A DNA stretch of 64,000 bases from Flexicrinis sp001567485 (GTDB lineage: Bacteria > Chloroflexota > Anaerolineae > Aggregatilineales > Phototrophicaceae), in the NCBI GenBank assembly GCA_030263635.1, contig SZPI01000004.1, forward strand, positions 13,536-77,535, given 5' to 3'. The notes beneath the pieces were generated by a model that saw only the letters and a list, made by a program, of their open reading frames with translations, did not search any database and was not told where the DNA came from. Below, in pieces: positions 8,966-18,471 of the stretch. The position numbers were made by a program, and so were the translations under genes. The first letter of the stretch is position 1. Every line of letters starts with the position of its first letter.

Positions 8966-10168
8966 TTACGGCTCGTAGTAGTGTTTGCCGTGCAGAGCCT
9001 CAGGCAGATAGTCCTTGTCCGAATACATCTCGTAGCCCTCGCTGTAGCCCAGCTCTTTCATGAGGCTGGTCGGGCTGTTTCGCAGCATCAACGGAATCGG
9101 GAGGTTGCCGTGACTCTGCACGTCTTCCAGCGCCGCGAAGTAGGCGTCGCCGGCGGCCCGGCTTTTGGCGGCCAACGCCAGATAGACGGCACCCTGCGCG
9201 AGATTGAACTGGCATTCGGGCAGGCCAATCGTTTCGACGGCGCGGAATACCTCGTTGGCGACCACCAGCGCCGTGGGCTGCGCCAGCCCGACATCCTCGC
9301 TGGCAAAGATCACCATGCGGCGCGCGATGAACTTCGGGTCTTCGCCGCTGTTCACCATCCGTGCGAGGTAATACAGCGCGGCGTCGACCTTGCTGGCGCG
9401 CATCGACTTGATGAACGCGCTGATCGTGTCGTAGTGTTCTTCACCGGCACGATCGTAGCGCAGGTGCTTGGACTGCAACGCCGCCTTGAGATGTTCCAGT
9501 TTCAGCAGATCGACGGGGTACAACGAGTGCGCGGCTTCGAGGACGTTGAGGGCTTGCCGCGCGTCTCCGTTGGCGTAACGTGAGAGGAAGTCGACGGCAT
9601 CCGGCTCGGCCTGAATCGTGAGCGCATCGAGGCCGCGCCGCACGACTTCTTGCAATTCGCTCTCGGTGAGCGAGTTGAGCACAAAGACCTGTGACCGCGA
9701 GAGCAGCGCCGAGTTCACCTCGAAACTCGGATTTTCGGTGGTCGCCCCGATCAAAGTCAGGGTGCCATCCTCGACATACGGCAGCAGGAAATCTTGCTGG
9801 GCTTTGTTGAACCGGTGAATTTCATCGAGAAACAGCACGACGCCGCGCGAATCGGCCTCGTCCGCGCTGTCGAATAAGGTCGGCGTTTTCTTCACACCCT
9901 CGACGATTTTGCGAATGTCGTCTTTTGACGCGGAGACAGCCGACAGCCCGACGAAGCGCCGTCCGGTCTGCATTGCGATGATCCGCGCCAGCGTCGTCTT
10001 GCCGACACCCGGCGGCCCCCAAAAGATCATCGAGTGGACAGCTTGGTTCTCGACTGCCGCGGTCAGGGGCTTTCCCGGCCCGATCAGGTGGCGCTGACCG
10101 ACGACCTCATCCAGCGTTTGTGGACGGAGCCGGTCAGCGAGTGGTGTCGAAGATGCGCGTGTCGTCAT
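8966..10168 (-). CDS. rarA: Replication-associated recombination ATPase RarA/MgsA
   Basis: A 400-residue AAA+ ATPase of the RarA/WRNIP1 family that acts at stalled replication forks. The N-terminal segment LADRLRPQTLDEVVGQRHLIG is typical. The Walker A motif is GPPGVGKTTLARI, the Walker B motif is VVLFLDEIHRFN, and sensor 1 is LIGATTENPSFEVNSALLSR. The C-terminal tetramerisation domain includes DAALYYLARMVNSGEDPKFIARR and the end EALHGKHYYEP. The start is set at the ATG directly before TTRASST; the longer frame adds about 174 residues of antisense-like sequence. It is divergent from gpmI with an 87-base gap. Confidence 0.93.
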   Translation of the reverse strand: MTTRASSTPLADRLRPQTLDEVVGQRHLIGPGKPLTAAVENQAVHSMIFWGPPGVGKTTLARIIAMQTGRRFVGLSAVSASKDDIRKIVEGVKKTPTLFDSADEADSRGVVLFLDEIHRFNKAQQDFLLPYVEDGTLTLIGATTENPSFEVNSALLSRSQVFVLNSLTESELQEVVRRGLDALTIQAEPDAVDFLSRYANGDARQALNVLEAAHSLYPVDLLKLEHLKAALQSKHLRYDRAGEEHYDTISAFIKSMRASKVDAALYYLARMVNSGEDPKFIARRMVIFASEDVGLAQPTALVVANEVFRAVETIGLPECQFNLAQGAVYLALAAKSRAAGDAYFAALEDVQSHGNLPIPLMLRNSPTSLMKELGYSEGYEMYSDKDYLPEALHGKHYYEP

Positions 10169-10255
10169 GCTGGTGATTCTATAGGCGCTTCGCCCGTGCC
10201 ACAAGCGCGGCTCCGTGGTACAACTAGCGTGGACAAACAAGGCGAGGAACATTCC

Positions 10256-11779
10256 ATGAACAAGCGGGTAATGCTTGTGATTCTCGATGGCCTCGGCATC
10301 CGCAAGATGCAGCACGGAAATGCCGTCAAGCAGGCCAAAACGCCGAACATCGACCGCTGGATGACGCAGCTTGAACGGTCGATCATCGACGCGTCCGAGG
10401 AGGCGGTCGGGCTGACGCCGGGGCAGATGGGCAACAGCGAGGTCGGCCACCTGAACCTCGGTGCTGGACGGGTCGTGTATCAGGACATCACGGCGATCAA
10501 TGTGGCGATCCGTGATGGTTCGTTCGCCACCAACCCTACGCTGCTGGGCGCGCTGGACTCCGCGCGGTCGAAGGGCGGCCGCGTTCATCTGCTCGGCCTC
10601 GTGAGCGATGGTGGCGTACACAGCCACATCAATCATCTGATGGCGCTGCTCAAGCTGACCGGCACGAGCGGATTGCAAACCTATGTCCACGTTATCACTG
10701 ACGGGCGTGACACGCCGCCTACCAGCGGGGCGGGGTTCGTTGAACAGGTCGAAGCTGCGTTAGCCGGGCGTGACGACGCCAAGATCGCCACCGTATCGGG
10801 CCGCTACTATGCGATGGATCGCGATAAGCGGTGGGAACGCACCCAGCGCGCATTCGACGCGATGGTTCACCGTCACGCGCCGGTCGCGAGCAGCGCCGTC
10901 GAAGCGATCAATGCTTCCTACGCCCGCGACGTGACCGACGAGTTTATTGAGCCGGTGGTCATCGGGGATGACCCGGACGCAGCAGTCAAGCCCGGCGACA
11001 GCGTGATCTGCTTCAACTTCCGCGCCGACCGCATGCGCCAAATCGTTCAGGCGCTGGTCGTGCCTGAGCGCATTTCGTTCCCCGGCACGCCGGTTAGCGG
11101 CCTGCATGTCGTAACGTTCACGGAGTATATGGAAGACCTGCCGGTGTCGGTCGTGTTCGGCAATGAGAACCTTGTCAATACGCTGGCCGAGGTGCTGAGC
11201 AGGGCGGGTCTGCGCCAGTACCACAGCGCGGAGACCGAGAAGTATCCGCACGTCACGTTTTTCTTCAACGGCCGGCGTGAGGAACCGTGGCCGGGTGAAG
11301 ATCGGCGTATCATCCCCTCGCCGAAGGTCGCCACCTACGACCTCAAGCCGGAGATGAGCGCCTACGAGCTGACCGAAGCGACCCTCGAACGCATCCAGAC
11401 CGGTGTCGACGACTTCATCCTGATCAACTACGCCAACCCGGACATGGTCGGACATACCGGCGTCCTGTCCGCGGGGATCAAAGCCGTCGAGACCGTCGAT
11501 GAGTGTGCCGCGAAGATCGTCGCGGCGTGGAACGCGGCGGGCGGGATCGCGATCGTGACGGCGGATCATGGCAACTGCGAGCGCATGATCGAGGAGACGA
11601 CCGGCGAGCCGCATACCTATCACACGACGAATCCGGTGTCGCTGTTCGTCATCGGTGACGGGTACACCAAGCTGCGGCCGCGCGGCGCGCTGTGCGACGT
11701 CGCGCCAACCGTGCTTGACCTGATGGGCGTGCCGCAGCCTCCGGAGATGACGGGGCACTCCCTCATCGACCGGAGCTGA
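10256..11779 (+). CDS. gpmI: 2,3-bisphosphoglycerate-independent phosphoglycerate mutase
   Basis: This enzyme interconverts 3- and 2-phosphoglycerate in glycolysis with two Mn ions and a phosphoserine intermediate. The 507-residue protein has the first metal aspartate in VMLVILDGLG (Asp11) and the catalytic serine in GQMGNSEVGHLNLGAGR (Ser61). It keeps the substrate motifs TDGRDTPP and NFRADRMRQI and the C-terminal metal motifs INYANPDMVGHTG and TADHGNCE. The start is chosen by the AAGGCGAGGA ribosome site 6 to 8 bases before the ATG. Upstream in-frame sequence overlaps rarA on the other strand and is not coding here. It ends at the palindromic terminator at 11798. Confidence 0.96.
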   Translation: MNKRVMLVILDGLGIRKMQHGNAVKQAKTPNIDRWMTQLERSIIDASEEAVGLTPGQMGNSEVGHLNLGAGRVVYQDITAINVAIRDGSFATNPTLLGALDSARSKGGRVHLLGLVSDGGVHSHINHLMALLKLTGTSGLQTYVHVITDGRDTPPTSGAGFVEQVEAALAGRDDAKIATVSGRYYAMDRDKRWERTQRAFDAMVHRHAPVASSAVEAINASYARDVTDEFIEPVVIGDDPDAAVKPGDSVICFNFRADRMRQIVQALVVPERISFPGTPVSGLHVVTFTEYMEDLPVSVVFGNENLVNTLAEVLSRAGLRQYHSAETEKYPHVTFFFNGRREEPWPGEDRRIIPSPKVATYDLKPEMSAYELTEATLERIQTGVDDFILINYANPDMVGHTGVLSAGIKAVETVDECAAKIVAAWNAAGGIAIVTADHGNCERMIEETTGEPHTYHTTNPVSLFVIGDGYTKLRPRGALCDVAPTVLDLMGVPQPPEMTGHSLIDRS

Positions 11780-11797
11780 CGCTGCACAGATGCCGTC

Positions 11798-11841
11798 AAC
11801 CAACACCGGCCCGAATCGCGCGATTCGGGCCGGTGTTGGTT
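11798..11841. terminator. Perfect 44-base palindrome, bidirectional terminator
   Basis: The sequence from 11798 to 11841 is its own reverse complement over all 44 bases, with left half beginning AACCAACACCGG and right half ending CCGGTGTTGGTT. It lies between the convergent genes gpmI (stop 11779) and ndh (stop 11845). A stem of about 20 pairs forms on either transcript, so it can stop transcription from both sides. There is no long U tract, which makes it atypical for an intrinsic terminator. Confidence 0.75.
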
Positions 11842-11844
11842 CGG

Positions 11845-13158
11845 CTAGACAGCGATCTCTTCCGCGGCGGGTTCCACGGTTTCGCGGCGCACGGCCGGAT
11901 CGATGATGATCTTCACGCTGCGGTCGTAGGTGAAGTATGACCACACCCAGTTCATCAGCACGCTGAGGCGATTACGGAACCCCAGCAGCCAGAGCAAGTG
12001 CAGCGTCAGCCATGTCAGCCATGCGAAGTAGCCGGTGAGCTGAACACGGTTGAACGGCCACGCGACGGCGCGGCTGCGCCCGATGGTCGCCATCATGCCC
12101 TTGTCGAAGTAGGAGAATGGCTTCGGTTCGCGTCCGTCGATCCGCGCGATGATATTGGCGGCAGCGGTCTTGGCCTGCTGGATGGCGACCGGGATCACCT
12201 GCGGGTGGGGGCGGCCAGTAGCGGGGTCAATGAGATACGCCAGATCGCCGATAACGTACACGCCGTCAAGTCCGACAGCCGTCAAATCCGCGTTGACTGG
12301 AACCCGTCCGCCGCGCTCAAGTGGAACACCGAGGCTGCGCGCAAGCGGTGATCCCTCGACGCCAGCCGCCCACACCAGCGTGTGAGTCTCGATGGCGTCG
12401 CCGTCGGACAAGATCACGTGACCGAGGTGCGCCTGCGTGACCTTGACGCCGAGCCGCACTTCGACGCCCAACGACTCGAGCTGTCGCACGGCCGCCGCGC
12501 GCAGGCGCTCAGGATACGGAGCCAGCAGTGTATTAGACGCCTCGATCAGGATAATCCGCGGTTCGAGATCGGCGATTTGCGGGTACTCGTGTTTGAACAC
12601 GAAGCTGTACAGCTCGAACAGTGAGCCGGCCATTTCGATACCCGTCGCGCCGCCTCCGACGACCACCATGGTCGTCATCGCGCGGCGAACCCGCGGATCG
12701 TCCGCCCATGCCGCCGCTTCAAACTGGCGCAGCACATGGTTACGAAGCTCAAGGCTGCCTTCCAGTGACTTGATGTCGAAGCTGAACCGCTCGATCGCAG
12801 TATCGCCGAAGTAGCTGGTCACGGCGCCGGCGGCCAGCACGAGAATGTCATACGGCTCGACCGTGGCGCCGTCCTGTGTGGACACAGTGAGCGTCTTGGC
12901 GTCCGTGTCGATTCCGGTGACGGTTCCAAGCAGGAATCGCAGGTTCGACTGGCCGCGCAGGATGCCCCGAACCGGATACGCGATGTCGCTAGGGTCGAGG
13001 CCGCAGGTTGCGACCTGATACAGCAGCGGGGTGAAGGTGTGGAAATTGTTACGGTCAACGAGCAGGATGTCGACAGCGGCTTTGCGGAGTGCTTTCGCGA
13101 CATTCAAACCGGCGAAGCCCGCACCGACGATGGCAATTCGCATACGCTGCGATTTCAT
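11845..13158 (-). CDS. Type II NADH dehydrogenase (NDH-2 family flavoprotein)
   Basis: A 437-residue NAD(P)H:quinone oxidoreductase-type flavoprotein that passes electrons from NADH to membrane quinone without proton pumping. The FAD-binding fold begins RIAIVGAGFAGLNVAKAL, the second Rossmann motif is TMVVVGGGATGIEMAGSL, and the FAD-contacting motif is GVYVIGDLAYLID. The C-terminal part (LTGYFAWLTWLTLHLLWLLGF) is an amphipathic to hydrophobic membrane anchor, as in NDH-2. It is convergent with gpmI and divergent from purH. The other option in the family is a sulfide:quinone oxidoreductase, but the cysteines needed for that are not evident. Confidence 0.88.
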   Translation of the reverse strand: MKSQRMRIAIVGAGFAGLNVAKALRKAAVDILLVDRNNFHTFTPLLYQVATCGLDPSDIAYPVRGILRGQSNLRFLLGTVTGIDTDAKTLTVSTQDGATVEPYDILVLAAGAVTSYFGDTAIERFSFDIKSLEGSLELRNHVLRQFEAAAWADDPRVRRAMTTMVVVGGGATGIEMAGSLFELYSFVFKHEYPQIADLEPRIILIEASNTLLAPYPERLRAAAVRQLESLGVEVRLGVKVTQAHLGHVILSDGDAIETHTLVWAAGVEGSPLARSLGVPLERGGRVPVNADLTAVGLDGVYVIGDLAYLIDPATGRPHPQVIPVAIQQAKTAAANIIARIDGREPKPFSYFDKGMMATIGRSRAVAWPFNRVQLTGYFAWLTWLTLHLLWLLGFRNRLSVLMNWVWSYFTYDRSVKIIIDPAVRRETVEPAAEEIAV

Positions 13159-13308
13159 CGGACTCCTCCCATTCTCTCGATCACTCTATCCTATCAGATT
13201 GTGAAAGTCATCACAATAGCCACGGATGTACGACGGAGGTTCCCATCAGTTATTGGGGCGCTATAATCGTCGCTTGGATGTCGCTCTCGAACAGAATGAG
13301 AAGGTGAA

Positions 13309-14850
13309 ATGCCCCGCGCGCTTCTAAGTGTGTACGATAAGACCGACCTCGTGCCATTCGCCGCCGGGCTGCACGAGATGGGCTGGGATCTGGTCGCCAG
13401 CGGCGGCACCGAAAAAGAACTGACTGCGGCCGGCCTGCCTGTGACGCCGGTCGAGCAGTTGACAGGGGAACCCGAAATGCTCGGCGGACGGGTCAAGACG
13501 CTGCACCCCGCGATTCACGCCGGCCTCTTGGCGCGTGACCGTGACAGCGATCGAGCGGAGCTGCAAGCGCACGGCTACGCGCCGATCAATATGGTCGTCT
13601 GTAACCTGTATCCATTCAGCCAGACCGTCGCGCGTTCCGGCGTCACGCTCTCTGACGCGGTCGAGCAAATCGACATCGGCGGCGTGACGTTGATCCGTGC
13701 CGGGGCCAAGAATTTCTTCAGCGTGGTGACGGTGTGCGACCCGTTTGACTATGGGCGGGTGCTTGCTGCTCTGCGTGCGGCGGGTGAGGTCGATATGCCG
13801 ATGCGCCGCGAGCTGGCCGTCAAAGCCTTCTCTCATACGCGGGACTACGACACGGCGATCCACGCCTATCTTGCGCGTGCGGCCGCGCCTATCGTGACCG
13901 AGGATCAGCCGCTTCCCGACCAGCTGTCCGTCGCCGTGCATAAGGTGGAAACGCTGCGCTACGGTGAAAATCCGCACCAGTCCGCGGCATATTACAGCAC
14001 CTCGGAGGGGGAGGGGCCGTTGGGCGGCATCCTGCTCAGCGGCAAGGCACTGAGCTACACCAACATCCTCGATATCGATGCGGCGTGGCGGGCGGCGTCC
14101 AGCTTCGACCGGCCTGCGGTCGTGATCGTCAAGCACTTGACACCGTGCGGAATCGCGGTGGGGGACACCCTCGCTGAGGCGTTCCCGAAGGCGTTGGCGT
14201 CCGATCCGCTGTCGGCGTTCGGGTGCGCTATGGCCGTAAATCGCGAGGTCGACGAGGCGTTCGTGGACTCGCTCGGATCGCTGCTCATCGACGACTTGGC
14301 AGCGCCGTCGTTCTCGCAAGGCGCGCTCACGATGCTGTCGGCTAAGCGTAAGAACTGCCGGCTCATGCAAATCCCAATTCCGTACAGCGGTGTTGACCTC
14401 GAAATCCGGTCGGTGCATCGCGGGTATCTTGTCCAGCACGCCGATATTGGCGATCCCGACGGCACGCAGATGAAAGTGGTGACTCAGCGTTCCCCGACCG
14501 AGGACGAGTTGGCCGCGCTGAAGTTCGCATGGAAGGCGATGCAGCACGTCAAGAGCAACGCGATCGTGATTGCAGGCTTGGATGCGACGTACGGCATCGG
14601 CGGTGGCGTGACAAGCCGCGTGGACGCCGCGCGCTTGGCTGTGGCGAAGGCGGGTGAACGGGCGAAAGGCGCGGTCATGGCGTCAGATGGCCTGATCCCG
14701 TTTGCCGATGGGCTGGAGGCCGTCGCCGAGGCTGGGGTTACGGCGGTGGTTCAGCCGGGCGGAAGCATCCGGGACGCCGAAGTCATCGAGGCGGCGAACC
14801 GCTACAACATCGCGATGGTCTTCACTGGCGTGCGCCACTTCCGGCACTAA
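13309..14850 (+). CDS. purH: Bifunctional AICAR formyltransferase / IMP cyclohydrolase
   Basis: PurH carries out the last two steps of IMP synthesis. The 513-residue protein has the N-terminal cyclohydrolase domain (ALLSVYDKTDLVPFA, ASGGTEKEL, GGRVKTLHPAIHAGLL) and the C-terminal transformylase domain. The catalytic Lys-His pair is in IVKHLTPCGIAVGD, and the family end is VFTGVRHFRH. A threonine replaces the usual asparagine in KHxNPCG. GAAGGTGA is close before the ATG. A -10-like TATAAT at 13262-13267 lies about 42 bases upstream with no strong -35 box. It stands alone, followed by a hairpin terminator. Confidence 0.96.
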   Translation: MPRALLSVYDKTDLVPFAAGLHEMGWDLVASGGTEKELTAAGLPVTPVEQLTGEPEMLGGRVKTLHPAIHAGLLARDRDSDRAELQAHGYAPINMVVCNLYPFSQTVARSGVTLSDAVEQIDIGGVTLIRAGAKNFFSVVTVCDPFDYGRVLAALRAAGEVDMPMRRELAVKAFSHTRDYDTAIHAYLARAAAPIVTEDQPLPDQLSVAVHKVETLRYGENPHQSAAYYSTSEGEGPLGGILLSGKALSYTNILDIDAAWRAASSFDRPAVVIVKHLTPCGIAVGDTLAEAFPKALASDPLSAFGCAMAVNREVDEAFVDSLGSLLIDDLAAPSFSQGALTMLSAKRKNCRLMQIPIPYSGVDLEIRSVHRGYLVQHADIGDPDGTQMKVVTQRSPTEDELAALKFAWKAMQHVKSNAIVIAGLDATYGIGGGVTSRVDAARLAVAKAGERAKGAVMASDGLIPFADGLEAVAEAGVTAVVQPGGSIRDAEVIEAANRYNIAMVFTGVRHFRH

Positions 14851-14870
14851 GCCATACGGACTGCCGACAA

Positions 14871-14906
14871 CAAACGGAGCGGATCACACGTGATTCGCTC
14901 CGTTTG
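14871..14906 (+). terminator. Hairpin terminator after purH
   Basis: An 11-base inverted repeat (CAAACGGAGCG at 14871-14881 and its complement at 14896-14906) lies 20 bases after the purH stop. Further pairs are possible inside the arms. No clear U run follows, so strength is uncertain. Confidence 0.6.
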
Positions 14907-15038
14907 ACTAACGGCCCAAAATGATACTAGGCCGAAGTTTGAAATTCGGCGGACTTCGTCCCTCGTTTCGGTGAGTTCAGCAAGCGACGGAACCAGCGGC
15001 TTCTCGTCGCTTGCCACTCGCCACACTTGACGTCTCGC

Positions 15039-17654
15039 TTAGGCTTTCGCCTTTAGCTCGGATAGGCGCTCTGCGTTCTTGGCGAATGACGCTGACATCT
15101 CAGCCAGTGAGTCGCGCTCGCGCTGGACGACCTCCGGCCGCGCGCGGCTGACGAAGCCTTCGTTCGCCAGCATGGACTCGCTCTTGGCGATGCGCGCTGA
15201 CAGCGCAGCCTGTTCCTTTTCGAGGCGTTCGATCTCCGCCGCGTAGTCGATCAGGCCGGCCATCGGTAGATACAGCACAGCGTCGCTGACCACAACCGAT
15301 GCCGAGTCTTCTGGCGCGGCTGACACAAGCGACACCGCCGGCACGTTGCAAAGCCGAGCGAAAAGGAACGCGTGTGTTTCGATGGTCTCGCGGTGACTGC
15401 CCGGATTGATCGCGGCAGTCACCTTCTTGCTCGGCTCCACACCATACTCGGTGCGCACGAGCCGCACGCCCCGAATCAACTCGATCAGCACGTTCATGTC
15501 CGCTTCGGCCCGGTCATCGACGTGCGAGGCGTCCAGTGTCGGCCACGGCGCGACGATAATCGGCCCGCTGCGCGCCGGTAGATAACTCCAGATTTCCTCG
15601 GTCACATACGGCATGAACGGGTGAAGCAGGCGCACACTGGTCTCAAGGACGTGGAACAGCACCTGAAGCGTGCGCCCACGGGCATCCGCATCATCACTGT
15701 ACAGTGCGTTCTTGCTGGCTTCGATGTACCAGTCGGCAAACTCGTCCCACAGGAACCCCCGGATTTGCCGCCCGGCCTCTCCGTACTGATAGATGTCGAA
15801 CAGGTGCTGCACGCTGTCGATCACCTTGTTGAGGCGGCTCAGAATCCACCGAGACGGCACATCCAATGCGTTCGATTCCGGCAGCGCAGGTGTGAACCCC
15901 TCAGGCAGCGCGGACGTGACGAAGTTGGTCATCTGCCACAGCTTGTTGACGAACTTCCACTCGCTCTCGACACGGTCGACATCGAGGTTGACGTCGTTGC
16001 CGGGCGTGCCGCTGGTGATTAACGTCAGGCGCAGTGGGTCGGTGCCGTACTTGTCCATGATGTCCAGCGGATCGACGACGTTGCCGAGCGTTTTGCTGAT
16101 TTTGCGGCCGAACTTGTCGCGGACGAGGCCGTGCAAATACACCGTGTGGAACGGCGCCTGATCGGTGAACCACAGCCCGAACATAATCATGCGCGCCACC
16201 CAGAAGAACAGGATATCGTGGCCGGTCTCCATGACATGCGTCGGGTAGAAGCGCTTCAAGTCGTCGGTTTGTTCAGGCCAGCCCAGCGTACTGAACGGCC
16301 ACAAGCCGCTGCTGAACCACGTGTCGAGCACATCGTCGTCCGGCGTCCAGCCATCTCCGTCGGGGGCCGTCCTGCCAACGTGAATCTCGCCGTTCGGCCC
16401 GTGCCACGCCGGGATGCGATGTCCCCACCACAACTGACGGCTGATGCACCAGTCCTCGATGTTCTCCAGCCAGTGGAAGAACACTTTCTCGAACCGTTCG
16501 GGGACAAAGCGGATTTTGCCGGCGCGCACCGCGTTGAGCGCCTTGTCGGCCAGCGGCTTCATGCGCACCCACCACTGCTCGGACAGCAGCGGCTCAATGA
16601 CCTCGCCGCCGCGTTGACTGCGCGGGACAACCATCGTGTGATCCTTGACCTCGATCGTCAGGCCGGCGGCTTCCATATCGGCCCACAGCGCCTTGCGCGC
16701 CTCGAAGCGATCCATGCCGGCGTACTTGCCGCCGTTCTCGTTGATGGTCGCGTCTTTGTTCATCACGTTGATCAGTGCGAGGCCGTGACGCTGCCCGATC
16801 TCGTAGTCGTTGAAGTCATGCGCGGGCGTGATCTTGAGCGCGCCGGTGCCGAACTCGCGATCGACGTATTCATCGGCGATGACCGGGATCGGACGGTTGA
16901 GGATGGGCACGCGCGCAGTCTTGCCGATCAAGTGGCGGTAGCGGTCGTCCTCAGGGTGCACGCACACTGCCGTATCCCCCAAGATCGTCTCGGGGCGGGT
17001 AGTGGCAACAGGCAGGACATCGCCGCCGTCAATCGGATACTTGAAGAAATACAGCTTGCCTGCTTCTTCCTCGCGCTCCACCTCGACATCGGAGACGGCG
17101 GTCTGCAGGCCGGGCGACCAGTTGACGAGCCGCGGCCCACGGTAGATCAGCCCTTGTTCGTGCAGGCTGATGAACACATCGTTGACGGCATTGGATAGCC
17201 CCTCGTCCAGCGTGAACCGTTCGCGCGACCAGTCACACGAGGCGGCGAGGCGGCGAAGCTGGCGCGTGATGGTACCACCGGCCTCGCGCTTCCACTGCCA
17301 TGTGCGTTCGATGAAGGCGTCACGGCCGATGTCATAGCGGGATGTGCCTTCGGCTTCGAGCAGGCGCTCGACCACAAGGTGGGTCGCAATGCTGGCATGA
17401 TCGGTGCCCGGCACCCAGAGCGCCGCCTTGCCGCGCATACGCTCATACCGGATCATCAGGTCTTCGAGCGACGCGAACAGCGCGTGTCCGATGTGCAGCG
17501 CCCCGGTGATGTTCGGCGGCGGCATCGAGATCACGAACGGCTCGGCATCGGGGCCGGCAACCTCCGGCTTGAACCAGCCTTCGCGCTCCCAACGCTCGTA
17601 AATGCGCTGTTCGGCTTCGGCGAAGTCAAAGTTCTTGGGCATTGATTCGGGCAT
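15039..17654 (-). CDS. valS: Valyl-tRNA synthetase
   Basis: ValS charges tRNA-Val and edits mischarged threonine. The 871-residue protein has the class I HIGH motif in PPNITGALHIGHAL, the editing-domain region with TTRPETILGDTAVCVHPEDDRY, the KMSKS-type loop written GRKISKTLGNVVDP, and a C-terminal coiled coil of about 60 residues rich in Glu, Ala and Arg. ATG at 17654 or the in-frame ATG four codons later are both possible starts. It lies 20 bases after the methyltransferase gene and shares its T-box leader, so expression should rise when tRNA-Val is uncharged. Confidence 0.97.
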   Translation of the reverse strand: MPESMPKNFDFAEAEQRIYERWEREGWFKPEVAGPDAEPFVISMPPPNITGALHIGHALFASLEDLMIRYERMRGKAALWVPGTDHASIATHLVVERLLEAEGTSRYDIGRDAFIERTWQWKREAGGTITRQLRRLAASCDWSRERFTLDEGLSNAVNDVFISLHEQGLIYRGPRLVNWSPGLQTAVSDVEVEREEEAGKLYFFKYPIDGGDVLPVATTRPETILGDTAVCVHPEDDRYRHLIGKTARVPILNRPIPVIADEYVDREFGTGALKITPAHDFNDYEIGQRHGLALINVMNKDATINENGGKYAGMDRFEARKALWADMEAAGLTIEVKDHTMVVPRSQRGGEVIEPLLSEQWWVRMKPLADKALNAVRAGKIRFVPERFEKVFFHWLENIEDWCISRQLWWGHRIPAWHGPNGEIHVGRTAPDGDGWTPDDDVLDTWFSSGLWPFSTLGWPEQTDDLKRFYPTHVMETGHDILFFWVARMIMFGLWFTDQAPFHTVYLHGLVRDKFGRKISKTLGNVVDPLDIMDKYGTDPLRLTLITSGTPGNDVNLDVDRVESEWKFVNKLWQMTNFVTSALPEGFTPALPESNALDVPSRWILSRLNKVIDSVQHLFDIYQYGEAGRQIRGFLWDEFADWYIEASKNALYSDDADARGRTLQVLFHVLETSVRLLHPFMPYVTEEIWSYLPARSGPIIVAPWPTLDASHVDDRAEADMNVLIELIRGVRLVRTEYGVEPSKKVTAAINPGSHRETIETHAFLFARLCNVPAVSLVSAAPEDSASVVVSDAVLYLPMAGLIDYAAEIERLEKEQAALSARIAKSESMLANEGFVSRARPEVVQRERDSLAEMSASFAKNAERLSELKAKA

Positions 17655-17674
17655 GGATGTGCTCCTGTCTCCCT

Positions 17675-18460
17675 CTAGCGGCTCGCGGATAACGGCTTGC
17701 GTGCGACGAGCACCCGTTCGGAACGGTCGGGTTCGTCGGTGATGTCGGTGAAGCCCTGTTCAAGCAGGACGACCTTAACCTCGTCAGTTGAAAGCGGACG
17801 ATAGCGTACTTGCCGCCTTACGGTCGTGTAGCCGGGACGTTCACTGCCCTGTACGATGAACAGGTTCTGCGTGGCAAGAACCGGCGGGCCGTCGTGCCAT
17901 TCCCAGATATCGAACGTGATAAACTCGCTCCCATCATCGTTTTCATGCACGAAGCCGGGGATGAACTGCGGCCGATCCTCCATGAACGGGGCGAAGTCGC
18001 GCATGCCGATGACGAGCACGCCGCCGGGCCGCAGCAGTTCGTGGAAGATCATCAGGGTCGCCTCGATCTCCACGTCCTCCAGCAGATGGGGCAGGCTGTT
18101 GCCCTTGCATACGATGGCGTCGAACGGGCCGCTGACGACCTCCTGCAAGTGCAGGAAATCGCTCCGTTCGAATTGGATCTTCTCAAGCACGCCGTACTGC
18201 CCGGCGATTTCGCTGGCCTTGCGCAGCATACCCGCGCTCGGATCACACGCCACGATATCGAAACCGAGCTTGGCGAGCGCGACAGACTGCGTGCCCGCGC
18301 CACACGAGGCATCAAGAATGCGCTCGACGCCCTTGTTGCGGAAAATCGCGCGCAGCGACAATCCCTCGCGATCGAGCTGGGTTTCCCAGTCCCGGTAGAA
18401 CAGGGGATAGTGTTCTGCGATCGAGTCGTAGAACGCGTTTGTGTCGTTTGTCCGCTGCAT
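17675..18460 (-). CDS. Class I SAM-dependent methyltransferase
   Basis: A 261-residue Rossmann-fold methyltransferase. Motif I is RILDASCGAGTQSVALAKLG, motif II carries an acidic residue in DIVACDPSAGML, and the post-I region has FDAIVCKGNSLPHL. Substrate is not evident from sequence. The start is set at the ATG with GGAG 8 bases upstream; a longer frame would run into the T-box terminator. It is the first gene behind a valine T-box and lies 20 bases before valS. The pairing is odd for a plain metabolic methyltransferase and hints at a link to translation or to valine physiology (inference). Confidence 0.85.
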   Translation of the reverse strand: MQRTNDTNAFYDSIAEHYPLFYRDWETQLDREGLSLRAIFRNKGVERILDASCGAGTQSVALAKLGFDIVACDPSAGMLRKASEIAGQYGVLEKIQFERSDFLHLQEVVSGPFDAIVCKGNSLPHLLEDVEIEATLMIFHELLRPGGVLVIGMRDFAPFMEDRPQFIPGFVHENDDGSEFITFDIWEWHDGPPVLATQNLFIVQGSERPGYTTVRRQVRYRPLSTDEVKVVLLEQGFTDITDEPDRSERVLVARKPLSASR

Positions 18461-18471
18461 CGCGCACTCCA

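Noticed and set aside
10169..10690. N-terminal extension of rarA by about 174 residues
   Set aside because: It is antisense to gpmI and carries no AAA+ features; the ATG at 10168 sits right before the family N-terminus.
10760..11944. 394-residue open frame antisense to gpmI
   Set aside because: High-GC shadow frame, rich in Arg, His and Asp, with no family motif, overlapping two well-supported genes.
13324..14547. 407-residue open frame antisense to purH
   Set aside because: Shadow frame with biased composition and no recognisable domain; purH is certain on the other strand.
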